Source of the DNA: an uncultured Erysipelotrichaceae bacterium
GTDB lineage: Bacteria > Bacillota_I > Bacilli_A > Erysipelotrichales > Erysipelotrichaceae
Direction: 5' to 3'
DNA: 61,394 nt
Assembly: GCA_900314905.1 (NCBI GenBank)
Contig: OMXA01000015.1
Span: forward strand, 1 to 61,394
Part shown: piece by piece, positions 48,544-56,436 of the stretch
Layout of the letters: every line of letters begins with the position of its first letter
Position numbering within the stretch: position 1 is the stretch's first letter
The notes under the pieces: model-generated
The model's database searches: none
What the model was told of the DNA's origin: nothing
What the model saw: only the letters and a program-made list of their open reading frames with translations
Position numbers and translations under genes: made by a program

Positions 48544-49773
48544 ATGAGCGAAACACAGGCACAGGAACAGAAAATCACGCTTACCCTGACTCCGGAAGAA
48601 GTGAAGGAAGACCAGCAGGCCCAGCTTCAGAATCTGGAAGAAGAAAAACAGGGAGAACAGAAAAAGGGAAAGACACTGGAAGAAATGTACCAGGATGCAC
48701 ATCTTTCCGATGCTGAGCGGAAAACCGTAGAGGATTTCTCTGAGAAGATCAATATCAAAGATACGAATACGATTCTGGAATATGGCAGTGCAGCGCAGAA
48801 GAAGGTACAGGATTTCTCGGATTCTGCCTTGAAGAATGTGCGCACCAAAGATCTCGGAGAAATCGGCGATCTGATGACGACACTGGTCCAGGAGCTGAAG
48901 AGCACTGCTCCGGAAGAAGAGAAGAACAAAGGATTCTTCGGCGGACTGTTCAGAAAGAGCAGTGATAAAGTATCGCAGTACAAGGCAAAGTATGACAAGG
49001 CTGAGGTCAATGTCGATAAAATCGCTTCGATTCTGGAGGATCATCAGATTCAGCTGCTGAAAGATATTGCTCTTCTGGATCAGCTGTATGACAAGAATGC
49101 GCAGAATACCAAAGAGCTGTCCATGTATATTCTGGCTGGCAAGAAGAAGCTTGCTGAAATCCGCGAGAAGGAACTGCCCCAGCTGGTGGCAAAGGCAAAT
49201 CAGAGCGGTCTTCCGGAAGATGCACAGGCAGCGAATGATCTTGCCCAGGCTTGTGATCGGTTCGAGAAGAAGCTCTATGATCTGGAACTGACCAGGCAGA
49301 TCAGCGTTCAGATGGCCCCGCAGATCCGTCTGCTGCAGAATAATGACACGCTGATGACAGAGAAGATCCAGTCTACGCTGGTCAATACGATTCCGCTCTG
49401 GAAGAATCAGATCGTGCTTGCTCTTGGCATCGATCACAGCAAGGAAGCCATGGAGGCGGAGCGTGCGGTTACGAATATGACCAACGATCTGCTGAAGAAG
49501 AATGCGGAAACGCTGCATCAGGCAACCGTAGATGTTGCAAAGGAATCCGAAAGAGGCATTGTCGATATCGAGACGCTTCAGCATACGAATGAGGAGCTGA
49601 TCAAGACGCTGGATGAGGTTCTGGAGATCCAGAAAGAAGGGCATCAGAAACGTCAGGCTGCAGAAGAAGAGCTGCAGCGGATTGAGGGAGAACTCAATGC
49701 AAAGCTGCTCGAGATCAATGTACAGAAAGATGTCACGAAGAACGGAAGCGCAGAAGCCCGGAAGCAGCAGTAG
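48544..49773 (+). CDS. TelA-like toxic anion resistance protein
   Basis: A 409-residue, mostly helical, acidic cytosolic protein of the TelA family (PF05816). The ATG at 48544 follows AGAAGGA. Family features: GFFGGLFRKSSDKVSQYKAKY near residue 135, LDQLYDKN, LTRQISVQMAPQIRLLQNND, and QSTLVNTIPLWKNQIVLALG followed by a long helix. Named from tellurite resistance, but members act more generally in stress or cell-envelope responses. Single-gene unit with its own terminator. Confidence 0.92.
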   Translation: MSETQAQEQKITLTLTPEEVKEDQQAQLQNLEEEKQGEQKKGKTLEEMYQDAHLSDAERKTVEDFSEKINIKDTNTILEYGSAAQKKVQDFSDSALKNVRTKDLGEIGDLMTTLVQELKSTAPEEEKNKGFFGGLFRKSSDKVSQYKAKYDKAEVNVDKIASILEDHQIQLLKDIALLDQLYDKNAQNTKELSMYILAGKKKLAEIREKELPQLVAKANQSGLPEDAQAANDLAQACDRFEKKLYDLELTRQISVQMAPQIRLLQNNDTLMTEKIQSTLVNTIPLWKNQIVLALGIDHSKEAMEAERAVTNMTNDLLKKNAETLHQATVDVAKESERGIVDIETLQHTNEELIKTLDEVLEIQKEGHQKRQAAEEELQRIEGELNAKLLEINVQKDVTKNGSAEARKQQ

Positions 49774-49782
49774 CAATCGTCT

Positions 49783-49808
49783 GCGGAGAGAGAACTCTCC
49801 GCTTTTCT
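49783..49808 (+). terminator. Terminator after the TelA gene
   Basis: GCGGAGAG (49783-49790) pairs with CTCTCCGC (49795-49802), followed by TTTTCTT. Confidence 0.85.
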
Positions 49809-49835
49809 TAAAAAGAAAGGTAAGGTCAGAAGCAT

Positions 49836-51044
49836 ATGAAGTACGATTTCACGAGCATAATGGATCGGCATGGCAGAGACAGTATCGCGGTAGATGTTCC
49901 ATCAGGAGCAGGACCTCAGGGCGAAACCAGAGAAGGATTCGACCGGATTCCGATGTGGGTGGCAGATATGAATTTCCCGACGGTTCCGACGATTCAGGAA
50001 GAGATGCAGAAGCGGATTGCACATCCTGCGTTCGGATATTTCAGCCCGACAGAGGAATACTACCATTCGATTATCCGCTGGCATTCTGTCCGCAATCATA
50101 TGGATGGCATCAGACCGGAGAATATCGGCTATGAGAATGGCGTGCTGGGCGGTGTCGTGAGTGCGCTGAATGTACTCTGTTCCAGAGGTGACAAGGTTCT
50201 GCTGCATAGTCCGACCTATATCGGCTTCACGCATGCGCTGACGAATAACGGCTATGATATGGTGCTCTCTCCGCTGGTGAAAGATCAGAACGGGGTCTGG
50301 CGCATGGATTATGAGGACATGGAAAAGAAGATTGCCGAGCAGCATATCCATGCGGCAATTCTCTGCAATCCGCATAACCCGTGCGGAAGAGTATGGACGA
50401 AGGAAGAATTAGTCAGGGCAATGGAGATCTTCGAGAAATACCAGGTCTGGGTGATTTCTGATGAGATCTGGAGCGATCTGATGCTGAATGGGCATGTTCA
50501 TACACCGACCCAGTCAGTCAATGACTATGCGAAGATGCATACTGCAGCAGAATATGCGCCGAGCAAGACGTTCAATCTTGCCGGGTTAGTGGGTTCTTAT
50601 GACATCATCTATAACCCATGGCTCAGAGATCGGGTCAATAAAGAGTCTTCGCTCTGTCATTATGATTCGATGAATGTTCTCTGGATGCATGCTCTGATCG
50701 GTGCTTATAAAGATGAGGGCATGGAATGGACGGATGAACTGAAGTCGGTGCTCAGCGACAATGTCAATTTCGCATATGACTTCATCAGAGAGAAGTTCAA
50801 GGGAGTGACGCTTGCCAAGCCGGAAGGAACGTATATGCTGTTTCTTCATTGCGAGGACTGGTGCAGGGAACATCATATGACCATTGACCAGCTGCAGCGA
50901 AAGGGTGTCGAATATGGGGTTCTATGGCAGGATGGCAGACCATTCCATGATCCTTATGGAATCCGCATGAACCTTGCCCTGCCGACCAGCCGCGTGAAAG
51001 AAGCATTTGATCGTCTGGATCGTTACGTCTTCAACGCAGAATAA
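49836..51044 (+). CDS. MalY/PatB-type PLP-dependent aminotransferase (cystathionine beta-lyase-like)
   Basis: Fold-type I PLP enzyme, 402 residues. FDRIPMWVADMNFPT, NPHNPCGRVWTKEEL, VISDEIWSDLM and the PLP lysine in APSKTFNLAGL place it in the MalY/PatB group, whose members cleave C-S bonds of cystathionine or cysteine conjugates. It is alone on its transcript, with no methionine gene adjacent. Substrate cannot be told from sequence. Confidence 0.92.
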   Translation: MKYDFTSIMDRHGRDSIAVDVPSGAGPQGETREGFDRIPMWVADMNFPTVPTIQEEMQKRIAHPAFGYFSPTEEYYHSIIRWHSVRNHMDGIRPENIGYENGVLGGVVSALNVLCSRGDKVLLHSPTYIGFTHALTNNGYDMVLSPLVKDQNGVWRMDYEDMEKKIAEQHIHAAILCNPHNPCGRVWTKEELVRAMEIFEKYQVWVISDEIWSDLMLNGHVHTPTQSVNDYAKMHTAAEYAPSKTFNLAGLVGSYDIIYNPWLRDRVNKESSLCHYDSMNVLWMHALIGAYKDEGMEWTDELKSVLSDNVNFAYDFIREKFKGVTLAKPEGTYMLFLHCEDWCREHHMTIDQLQRKGVEYGVLWQDGRPFHDPYGIRMNLALPTSRVKEAFDRLDRYVFNAE

Positions 51045-51168
51045 TAGGCAGGAAAGATTCTCTCTATGAAAGAAATGAAAATATCTTCCGAACTGAGAGA
51101 ATATGAAATAAGTTTCACATAATGCGATGTTGCGCGCTTACATTGCTTTATGTTAAAACTACTGTTGT

Positions 51169-51882
51169 ATGAAAAAGCTTCTGAAGACAATGATGGCGGC
51201 AGGAATTTCATTATTCCTCCTGGCAGGTACACAGCCTTCCTTTGCATTCATCAATGCAGAAGAAGGGGATGGAATCACTACTTATACAGCAGGCAATCCA
51301 TACTATGGCGGATGGTCCAACTGCACATGGTCCGCATGGCAGCTGGTATATCAGTCTGCAGGATATGCGCTTCCTTCTCTGGGCAATGCGGGAGAATGGT
51401 TCTACAACGCAATGATGATGGGCTATGAAGTCTCTCAGACGCCGCGTGCCAACAGCGTCGGTGTCTGGACGAACCACGTGGTTTATGTTACGCAGTATGA
51501 TCCTGAAACCAATATGCTGTATATGCAGGAAGGCGGATTTCTCGGCGGCTATAACGAGGGATGGATTCCAGCAAACAGCTCCAGAAGCGGTCAGGGATTC
51601 TTGGGATACATCTATATTCCGACGGATGGCTATACGCCGGTCGCAATCAGCTGGGATGATCAGGAAGCTATTGCCAGGGCATATCAGCAGGCGACGCAGC
51701 CGCAGGAACAGTCCGCAGTTTCAGTTACGGAAGATGAAGTGACGGAGATTGAAAAGGATGTTGTCCGTGTGGATGATGCGCAGTCTGATGAAACAGCCAA
51801 GAAAGAAGATCAGCAGGCGGCGGCAGAAGTCAAGGCAGAAGACAAGCAGCAGACTTCTTCCGAAAAGCTGAAGCTGTACTGA
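51169..51882 (+). CDS. Secreted CHAP-domain protein
   Basis: Signal peptide (MKKLLKTMMAAGISLFLLAG, cleavage after SFA near residue 26), then a CHAP amidase/endopeptidase domain: Cys52 in SNCTWSAWQL, His103 in WTNHVVYV, Glu121 in MQEGGF. It probably cleaves peptidoglycan peptides. The C-terminal 70 residues are acidic and low-complexity, with no wall-binding repeats. No Shine-Dalgarno precedes the ATG; a promoter-like pair (TTGCGC 51130-51135, TTAAAA 51153-51158, 17 bp apart) would start transcription a few bases before it. Confidence 0.88.
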   Translation: MKKLLKTMMAAGISLFLLAGTQPSFAFINAEEGDGITTYTAGNPYYGGWSNCTWSAWQLVYQSAGYALPSLGNAGEWFYNAMMMGYEVSQTPRANSVGVWTNHVVYVTQYDPETNMLYMQEGGFLGGYNEGWIPANSSRSGQGFLGYIYIPTDGYTPVAISWDDQEAIARAYQQATQPQEQSAVSVTEDEVTEIEKDVVRVDDAQSDETAKKEDQQAAAEVKAEDKQQTSSEKLKLY

Positions 51883-51900
51883 TCGGCATTCTGATGAATG

Positions 51901-51936
51901 AAAAAGGGCGGTGGATCCTGTATCCATCGCTCTTTT
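51901..51936. terminator. Bidirectional terminator between the CHAP gene and the minus-strand gene
   Basis: GGGCGGTGGAT (51906-51916) pairs with ATCCATCGCTC (51922-51932), allowing G-U pairs. AAAAA precedes it and TTTT follows. Confidence 0.82.
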
Positions 51937-51943
51937 AAGATTG

Positions 51944-52339
51944 TCAGTTTCCAGGGTTATGATCGAGGACGTCCGGTATTACATTCTTTTCGAGATCATC
52001 AATCGTCTCTTTGAACGCTTCCGGGATCACGACTGCAAGCGTCTGATCCTCCACTCGGTAAGTAATCATGATCGGATCTCCGTGATATTCCATGATTGCA
52101 GTGATGCAGGAAAGATCCATACCGGAATAGCGGGAAATGAATGTATCCCGCAAAGGCAGCACAGGAATTTCCATCGGGTGGTAGTGATTTCTCAGAAAGA
52201 GGATCACGCCATGGCTGCTGATATCATCATCCGTCAGAATATCATAGACACAGCCAAGCATGTCTGCGTGAGAAAGTCCTCTTGCGGGATACAGATACGT
52301 ATAGGAATCGTCTGTCTGAATGATTGATGCCTTTTTCAT
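51944..52339 (-). CDS. Hypothetical protein
   Basis: A 131-residue soluble protein starting MKKASIIQTDDSYTYLYPARG, behind a good AGGAGGA site. Segments HADMLGCVYDILTDDDISSHGVILFLRNHYHP and SCITAIMEYHGDPIMITY suggest an alpha/beta fold. No signal peptide, membrane helix or family is recognised. It is transcribed divergently from the ROK gene and converges on the CHAP gene. Confidence 0.65.
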   Translation of the reverse strand: MKKASIIQTDDSYTYLYPARGLSHADMLGCVYDILTDDDISSHGVILFLRNHYHPMEIPVLPLRDTFISRYSGMDLSCITAIMEYHGDPIMITYRVEDQTLAVVIPEAFKETIDDLEKNVIPDVLDHNPGN

Positions 52340-52411
52340 GGCAAGTAATCCTCCTGAATCTCATCCACATTGTAGCACGAGGAGTTCCTGGTTCCGTGGT
52401 ATGATGGAACC

Positions 52412-53326
52412 ATGAAGCAGATACTTGTCCTGGATCTTGGGGGATCATCCATCAAGCATGCGCTGCTGAGTGAGTCTGGCAGTTTTCTTTCAGAATACGG
52501 AAGATATGAGACGGATACGGAAAGCGCTGAAGGCCTGAAGGAGAAGCTGAAGGAACTTCGCAATCAGTACGCCGGGCAGTACGAGGGACTGGCCGTTTCC
52601 ATGCCTGGAAAGATCAATACCGCAGAAGGATACTGTGTGACAGCCGGTGCATATCGCATGCTGAATCATACAGATATGAAGGTGTTTCTGGAAGAGATCT
52701 TCGAGGTTCCTGCGGTGGTTGCGAATGATGGCAAATGCGCAGCCTATGCAGAAGCAGAATCCGGTGCATTGAAAGATACGGCAAATGGTGCTGTGATCGT
52801 ATTCGGAACCGGGATCGGCGGAGGGATTGTTCTGAATCATAAGGTCTGGATGGGAACCAGCTTCGGGGCTGGAGAACTGAGCTGGATGCCGACAGATTTC
52901 AGAAGCGTCTTCCGGAAAGAAGGGGATGTGTATTCCAGCATGTGGGGAGGCAATTGTTCCACGCATGCGCTTACCATGCATTTTGCGGAAAAGAAGGGAA
53001 TTCCGGATACGGAGATGGACGGCGAAAGGTTTTTCAGGGATCTCAGAGCTGGAGATGCAGATGCGTCGGAAGTCTTCAGCGACTTTGCGCGGCAGTGTGC
53101 GTCCGGGATCTTCGCGATGCAGTCGATGCTGGAGCTGGAACGGTTTGCGATCGGCGGCGGCATCAGTGCAGAACCGGAAGTGACCGAAGCGATCCGGACT
53201 GATCTGAATGAACTCTTTGCGGGGCGTCCCTGGATTCCTTTCCTGAAGCCGGAGGTTACGGTATGCAGATATGGCAATCAGGCAAACCTGATCGGGGCAC
53301 TTCATTTCTATCTTGATCAGCAGTGA
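52412..53326 (+). CDS. ROK-family sugar kinase
   Basis: 304 residues with the N-terminal ATP motif VLDLGGSSIKHALL, VANDGKCAAYAE (catalytic Asp), VFGTGIGGGIVLN and the C-terminal GGGIS. The zinc cysteine motif of repressor-type and many glucokinase ROK proteins is absent (WGGNCSTHAL instead), and there is no DNA-binding domain, so it is a kinase of the zinc-less group. The hexose substrate is unknown. The lipoprotein gene starts 8 bp after its stop. Confidence 0.9.
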   Translation: MKQILVLDLGGSSIKHALLSESGSFLSEYGRYETDTESAEGLKEKLKELRNQYAGQYEGLAVSMPGKINTAEGYCVTAGAYRMLNHTDMKVFLEEIFEVPAVVANDGKCAAYAEAESGALKDTANGAVIVFGTGIGGGIVLNHKVWMGTSFGAGELSWMPTDFRSVFRKEGDVYSSMWGGNCSTHALTMHFAEKKGIPDTEMDGERFFRDLRAGDADASEVFSDFARQCASGIFAMQSMLELERFAIGGGISAEPEVTEAIRTDLNELFAGRPWIPFLKPEVTVCRYGNQANLIGALHFYLDQQ

Positions 53327-53333
53327 GGGGGCT

Positions 53334-54338
53334 ATGAAAACTAGGCAGAACATCATCACGGCAGCAGCGTGCATCATGCTTGCTGGCTGCACTTCTGCGC
53401 CATCGCAGCGCGCAGAAGAAACCGAACAGCCGGTACTGACATCAGCACCGGTCGTGACGGTAGAGAAGACTTACAGTGATCTTGGCTATGATGAGACGGT
53501 CCAGGAAGGCCTGGATATCGATCATTCGCATTCCGTAAGTGATCTGGCACTGTCAGAGATCCGTTCATGGTCCGTGAGCGGCGGGCAGTCATCTGAGAAT
53601 GAAACCTGGTATGTGAAGAGCGAAGGCAATACGCAGACCTGGGTGAGCGAAAGCGGATATCTCACAAAGCTCATCTTTGATGAGCAGGGGAGGATCTTAT
53701 GCTGGTACAGCCAGATCGGCGAAGAGGAGAGTGAATCTCAGTATTATTACGCAGAAGATAAGCAGGTTCAGGTCTTTCTCGGAGCTGGCCCTGCTGTGGT
53801 AACGCTGAGCCAGGATTATGATTATCCGATTGTCTTTCCAATCAATTCCACGGATCGCAATGTTTCTTATACGAAGACGGCAGATGGTCTGATCATCGAA
53901 GCGGATTCCGAATCGAATCCGGCGTTCGGAAATTCGAAAAGCAGGGATGTGTATGAGTATTATCCGGATGGAACGGTGTACCGGCAGCTGACGTATGGTC
54001 AGGATGATCAGCTGGTATCGGTGGCAGTCTATATCTATGCAGATCAGGCGGAAGCGGAGTCTGATTATCTCGAACATGCGGACGCTGACGCGGTAAAGAA
54101 AGCGGAAGATCTCGGAGACAATCGCCCGGATCAGCTGCAGTATCTGGAAGTGCTGCTGAATGATACGCCGGTACGCTATCAGCCTTCTGATGAGGGCAGA
54201 ATCTATATGCAGTTCAATGCCGGAATCTATGTCTATGTTGCGGATACAGAAGACACCGATGGCACGACCTGGTATACCGATGGTACGTACTGGATCAAAG
54301 GAGATCAGCACGTACTGCTCAGGACTGCTGAGAAATGA
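53334..54338 (+). CDS. Putative lipoprotein
   Basis: Signal peptide with lipobox MLAGC (Cys near residue 19) from the ATG at 53334, behind GAGGGGG. The 334-residue mature region is acidic and rich in short beta strands (YLTKLIFDEQGRILCWYS, VYEYYPDGTVYRQLTYGQDDQLV), reminiscent of YD- or MORN-like toxin/antitoxin-type repeats, but no family is assigned. Probably cotranscribed with the ROK kinase. Confidence 0.72.
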   Translation: MKTRQNIITAAACIMLAGCTSAPSQRAEETEQPVLTSAPVVTVEKTYSDLGYDETVQEGLDIDHSHSVSDLALSEIRSWSVSGGQSSENETWYVKSEGNTQTWVSESGYLTKLIFDEQGRILCWYSQIGEEESESQYYYAEDKQVQVFLGAGPAVVTLSQDYDYPIVFPINSTDRNVSYTKTADGLIIEADSESNPAFGNSKSRDVYEYYPDGTVYRQLTYGQDDQLVSVAVYIYADQAEAESDYLEHADADAVKKAEDLGDNRPDQLQYLEVLLNDTPVRYQPSDEGRIYMQFNAGIYVYVADTEDTDGTTWYTDGTYWIKGDQHVLLRTAEK

Positions 54339-54346
54339 ATCAGGAC

Positions 54347-54369
54347 AGACCTCTTCATGAGGTCTTTTT
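54347..54369 (+). terminator. Terminator after the lipoprotein gene
   Basis: AGACCTC (54347-54353) and GAGGTCT (54359-54365) form a stem followed by TTTTT. Confidence 0.85.
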
Positions 54370-54410
54370 CATTCCTCTGGGTCTCGTGTGATATGATTCT
54401 TGCGTGACAC

Positions 54411-55676
54411 ATGAACAGAGCAGATAACCTGAGAATGGCGTTTGAGACCATTCAGAAATATAAGATTTCAGAAACGATCCGCAAAGCAGAGATACTCAGC
54501 AGGCTGGAAAAGCCGGATGATATATTTGACGAAGAAGGACAGATGAGCTATCACGGCTGGGGGATCATTGCAGTGTTTTCCTCAAAGCCGGAGCTGGAAA
54601 AAACGATGGGTGCTGATGCAGTTCCGGTTTCTGAAGAAGAACAGATGATTTCAGCATGCAGAAGCATTCAGGAAGAGACTTCTGAGGTCTCATTTGATGA
54701 TGCAAAGCAGCAGTATCAGACTGCGGCAGAAGAGTTCCGGAAGTGCGCCAGAAAGCAGGAGGAGAGCAGAAAGCTTGTTCATCGGCTGAAGGCGGCTCGC
54801 CGCAGCGTAAAACTGCAGAATGACTGGCTCGGCAGAGAGAATGCATTGCGGAAGCGCCGGGCAGAATCCAGTACCAGGATGCTGGAAGACTATGAACGGG
54901 CAAAGCAGGAAAATGCAGAAAAACAGAAAGAGCTGATTCGCCAGCTGAGGGAACTTGGAGAAGAAAAGTCCCGCAATCAGAGAAAGATCAGTGAGTGCGG
55001 TTTTTCTTCGAAAGCATATTCTGAGCAGCTGGATCAATATAAAGATGCGGTCCGTTTCCGCGACCATCTGTTTCATCGGGAGTATGTTTCTGAGATTGAA
55101 CAGCGCCGCAGAGAATTGAAAGAGGCGATGGCGGAACAGGAGCGGATCCGCGCTTTGCTGGAAGCAGAACAGCAGCAGCTGATCCGGCAGGAAGAAGATC
55201 AGAAACAGAAACAGGAAGCGCTGAAAACTGAGCAGGAAAACCTGAATCAGGAGCAGATCCAGGCCCAGGCAGCTCTGAAGTCAGCAGAAAGCGATCTGGC
55301 ATCCGGAACGGTCATGCTGCAGCAGAGCAGCGTGCAGACGGATTCGATGGAAGAGAAGATCATACGAGCACAGAAGAAGGAAGAAGCGGCAGAAAAAGCA
55401 CTTGCCTGCTCGCAGCAGAACCAGTATGCTGCGGCGGCGAGGCTGCTGAAGGCATGGCGGGATGAGTCAAAGACGCTGAAGTATCAGTTTTCCGGCATGC
55501 TTGCAACGGCAGAGATGACGGATTCGCTTTTCTTTGCTTCAGAAGTTCTCTGTGTTTCCGGAACGGCAGCTCTGAAATGGCTGAGGGGGATGGATTCCCA
55601 GGCAAAGTATGGAATTCTATGCACTTCTCTGTTCAGCGCTCCGGAAGAGTGTTTCCGGAAGATCATCCAGATCTGA
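54411..55676 (+). CDS. Coiled-coil protein of unknown function
   Basis: 421 residues; a globular N-terminus (1-95), a Gln/Glu/Arg-rich coiled coil (about 95-335), and a small hydrophobic C-terminal domain (LLKAWRDESKTLKYQFSGML to the end). No ATP-binding motif, so it is not a complete SMC protein. No clear ribosome site precedes the ATG at 54411; a TGATATGAT extended -10 at 54389-54397 would start the mRNA only a few bases upstream. An ATG at 54435 is an alternative. Confidence 0.65.
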   Translation: MNRADNLRMAFETIQKYKISETIRKAEILSRLEKPDDIFDEEGQMSYHGWGIIAVFSSKPELEKTMGADAVPVSEEEQMISACRSIQEETSEVSFDDAKQQYQTAAEEFRKCARKQEESRKLVHRLKAARRSVKLQNDWLGRENALRKRRAESSTRMLEDYERAKQENAEKQKELIRQLRELGEEKSRNQRKISECGFSSKAYSEQLDQYKDAVRFRDHLFHREYVSEIEQRRRELKEAMAEQERIRALLEAEQQQLIRQEEDQKQKQEALKTEQENLNQEQIQAQAALKSAESDLASGTVMLQQSSVQTDSMEEKIIRAQKKEEAAEKALACSQQNQYAAAARLLKAWRDESKTLKYQFSGMLATAEMTDSLFFASEVLCVSGTAALKWLRGMDSQAKYGILCTSLFSAPEECFRKIIQI

Positions 55677-55691
55677 TTCTCAGAAATACAG

Positions 55692-55722
55692 AAAAGAGAC
55701 TGCGTGATACAGTCTCTTTTTT
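55692..55722. terminator. Bidirectional terminator between the coiled-coil gene and csp
   Basis: AAAAGAGACTG (55692-55702) pairs with CAGTCTCTTTT (55710-55720), with A and T runs on either side. Confidence 0.88.
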
Positions 55723-55744
55723 CTTCTGCGCGATGTTTTTCTTA

Positions 55745-55945
55745 TTACAGTTTCACAACGTTGGAAGCCTGAGGGCCGCGGTCGCTCTGCGTGATGTCGA
55801 ACTGAACAGACTGTCCTTCATCGAGAGTCTTGAAGCCTTCGCCCTGGATTGCAGAATAATGAACGAATACGTCCTTGCCATCATCAGTTGTGATGAAGCC
55901 GTATCCCTTCTCTGCGTTGAACCACTTTACCTTGCCTGTAGCCAT
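55745..55945 (-). CDS. csp: Cold-shock protein (CspA family)
   Basis: 66-residue OB-fold single-strand RNA/DNA chaperone. RNP1 KGYGFIT and RNP2 DVFVHYSAI are intact, with GKVKWFN at the start and GPQASNVV at the end. The longer frame to 55999 is leader sequence; an AAGGAG lies further upstream than usual (about 13 bp). The long structured leader is described separately. Confidence 0.95.
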   Translation of the reverse strand: MATGKVKWFNAEKGYGFITTDDGKDVFVHYSAIQGEGFKTLDEGQSVQFDITQSDRGPQASNVVKL

Positions 55946-55992
55946 TACTTTAATAAATCTCCTTTTCAATTGTACTCGGCTTCTAAACAAAA

Positions 55993-56086
55993 ATTTCATG
56001 CTTCAATCGAACTTCGATTTCTGCATGAAATCTTGGTTGAGCTTGAATACAGTTATTAATTTAACATTTCTTTGAAAGACATACAA
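55993..56086 (-). promoter_or_regulatory. csp promoter and structured 5' leader
   Basis: On the minus strand TTGTAT (56086-56081) and TAAATT (56063-56058) are 17 bp apart, predicting a leader of about 105 nt. In it a nested hairpin (ATTTCATGC 56031-56023 with GCATGAAAT 56001-55993; inner AATCGAA with TTCGATT) is followed by a T-rich run (TTTTTGTTT), shaped like an attenuator. Long leaders that refold with temperature are known for csp mRNAs. Confidence 0.6.
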
Positions 56087-56151
56087 GTGTTTTTTCAGAG
56101 CGTGAAAGTGAAAGAAATTACATTCCTATGCGGTTTTCGGCGTCTCGTGTC

Positions 56152-56180
56152 TTTTCAAAGAGCTGTTTCTTTACTATAAT
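56152..56180 (+). promoter_or_regulatory. Promoter of the metG T-box transcript
   Basis: TATAAT at 56175-56180 with a poor -35 (TTTTCA at 56152-56157, 17 bp), directly before the leader and divergent from csp. Confidence 0.55.
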
Positions 56181-56186
56181 ATTTTC

Positions 56187-56407
56187 ACGAAAAGCGACGA
56201 AAAGAAGAGTAGTCCGGACGAGAGTCTCATAGAGAGCAGAATTGCGGTGAAAATCTGCGGCAGGAATCCGGATGAAGATGGCCTTGGAGCTGATTCTGTG
56301 AAGAGCAGAGTCCGGGGATTGCCCGTTAACGCGAATGGAGTGGTCTGAGCAATCAGGCAAGACAAAGGTGGTACCGCGTGCAAGGCGTCCTTTCGCAGGG
56401 CGTTTTT
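56187..56407 (+). promoter_or_regulatory. T-box leader controlling metG (methionine-tRNA sensing)
   Basis: T-box sequence AAGGTGGTACCGCG is at 56365-56378. Stem I (about 56200-56300) offers ATG as specifier at 56278-56280 in GAAGATGGCCTTGG. A terminator hairpin (CGTCCT 56386-56391 with AGGGCG 56397-56402) and T run follow. Uncharged initiator or elongator tRNA-Met should induce the gene. Confidence 0.88.
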
Positions 56408-56436
56408 CTTTTTGAAATTCCAGGGAGGTGGAAACC

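Noticed and set aside
48436-49776. A 446-codon minus-strand frame opposite the TelA gene
   Set aside because: Leu/Ile/Phe-rich mirror of a Glu/Lys/Gln-rich helical protein, a typical shadow.
51472-51483. AACCACGTGGTT palindrome as a third parS site
   Set aside because: Only the central CACGTG is shared with parS, and it encodes the conserved NHVVY of the CHAP domain.
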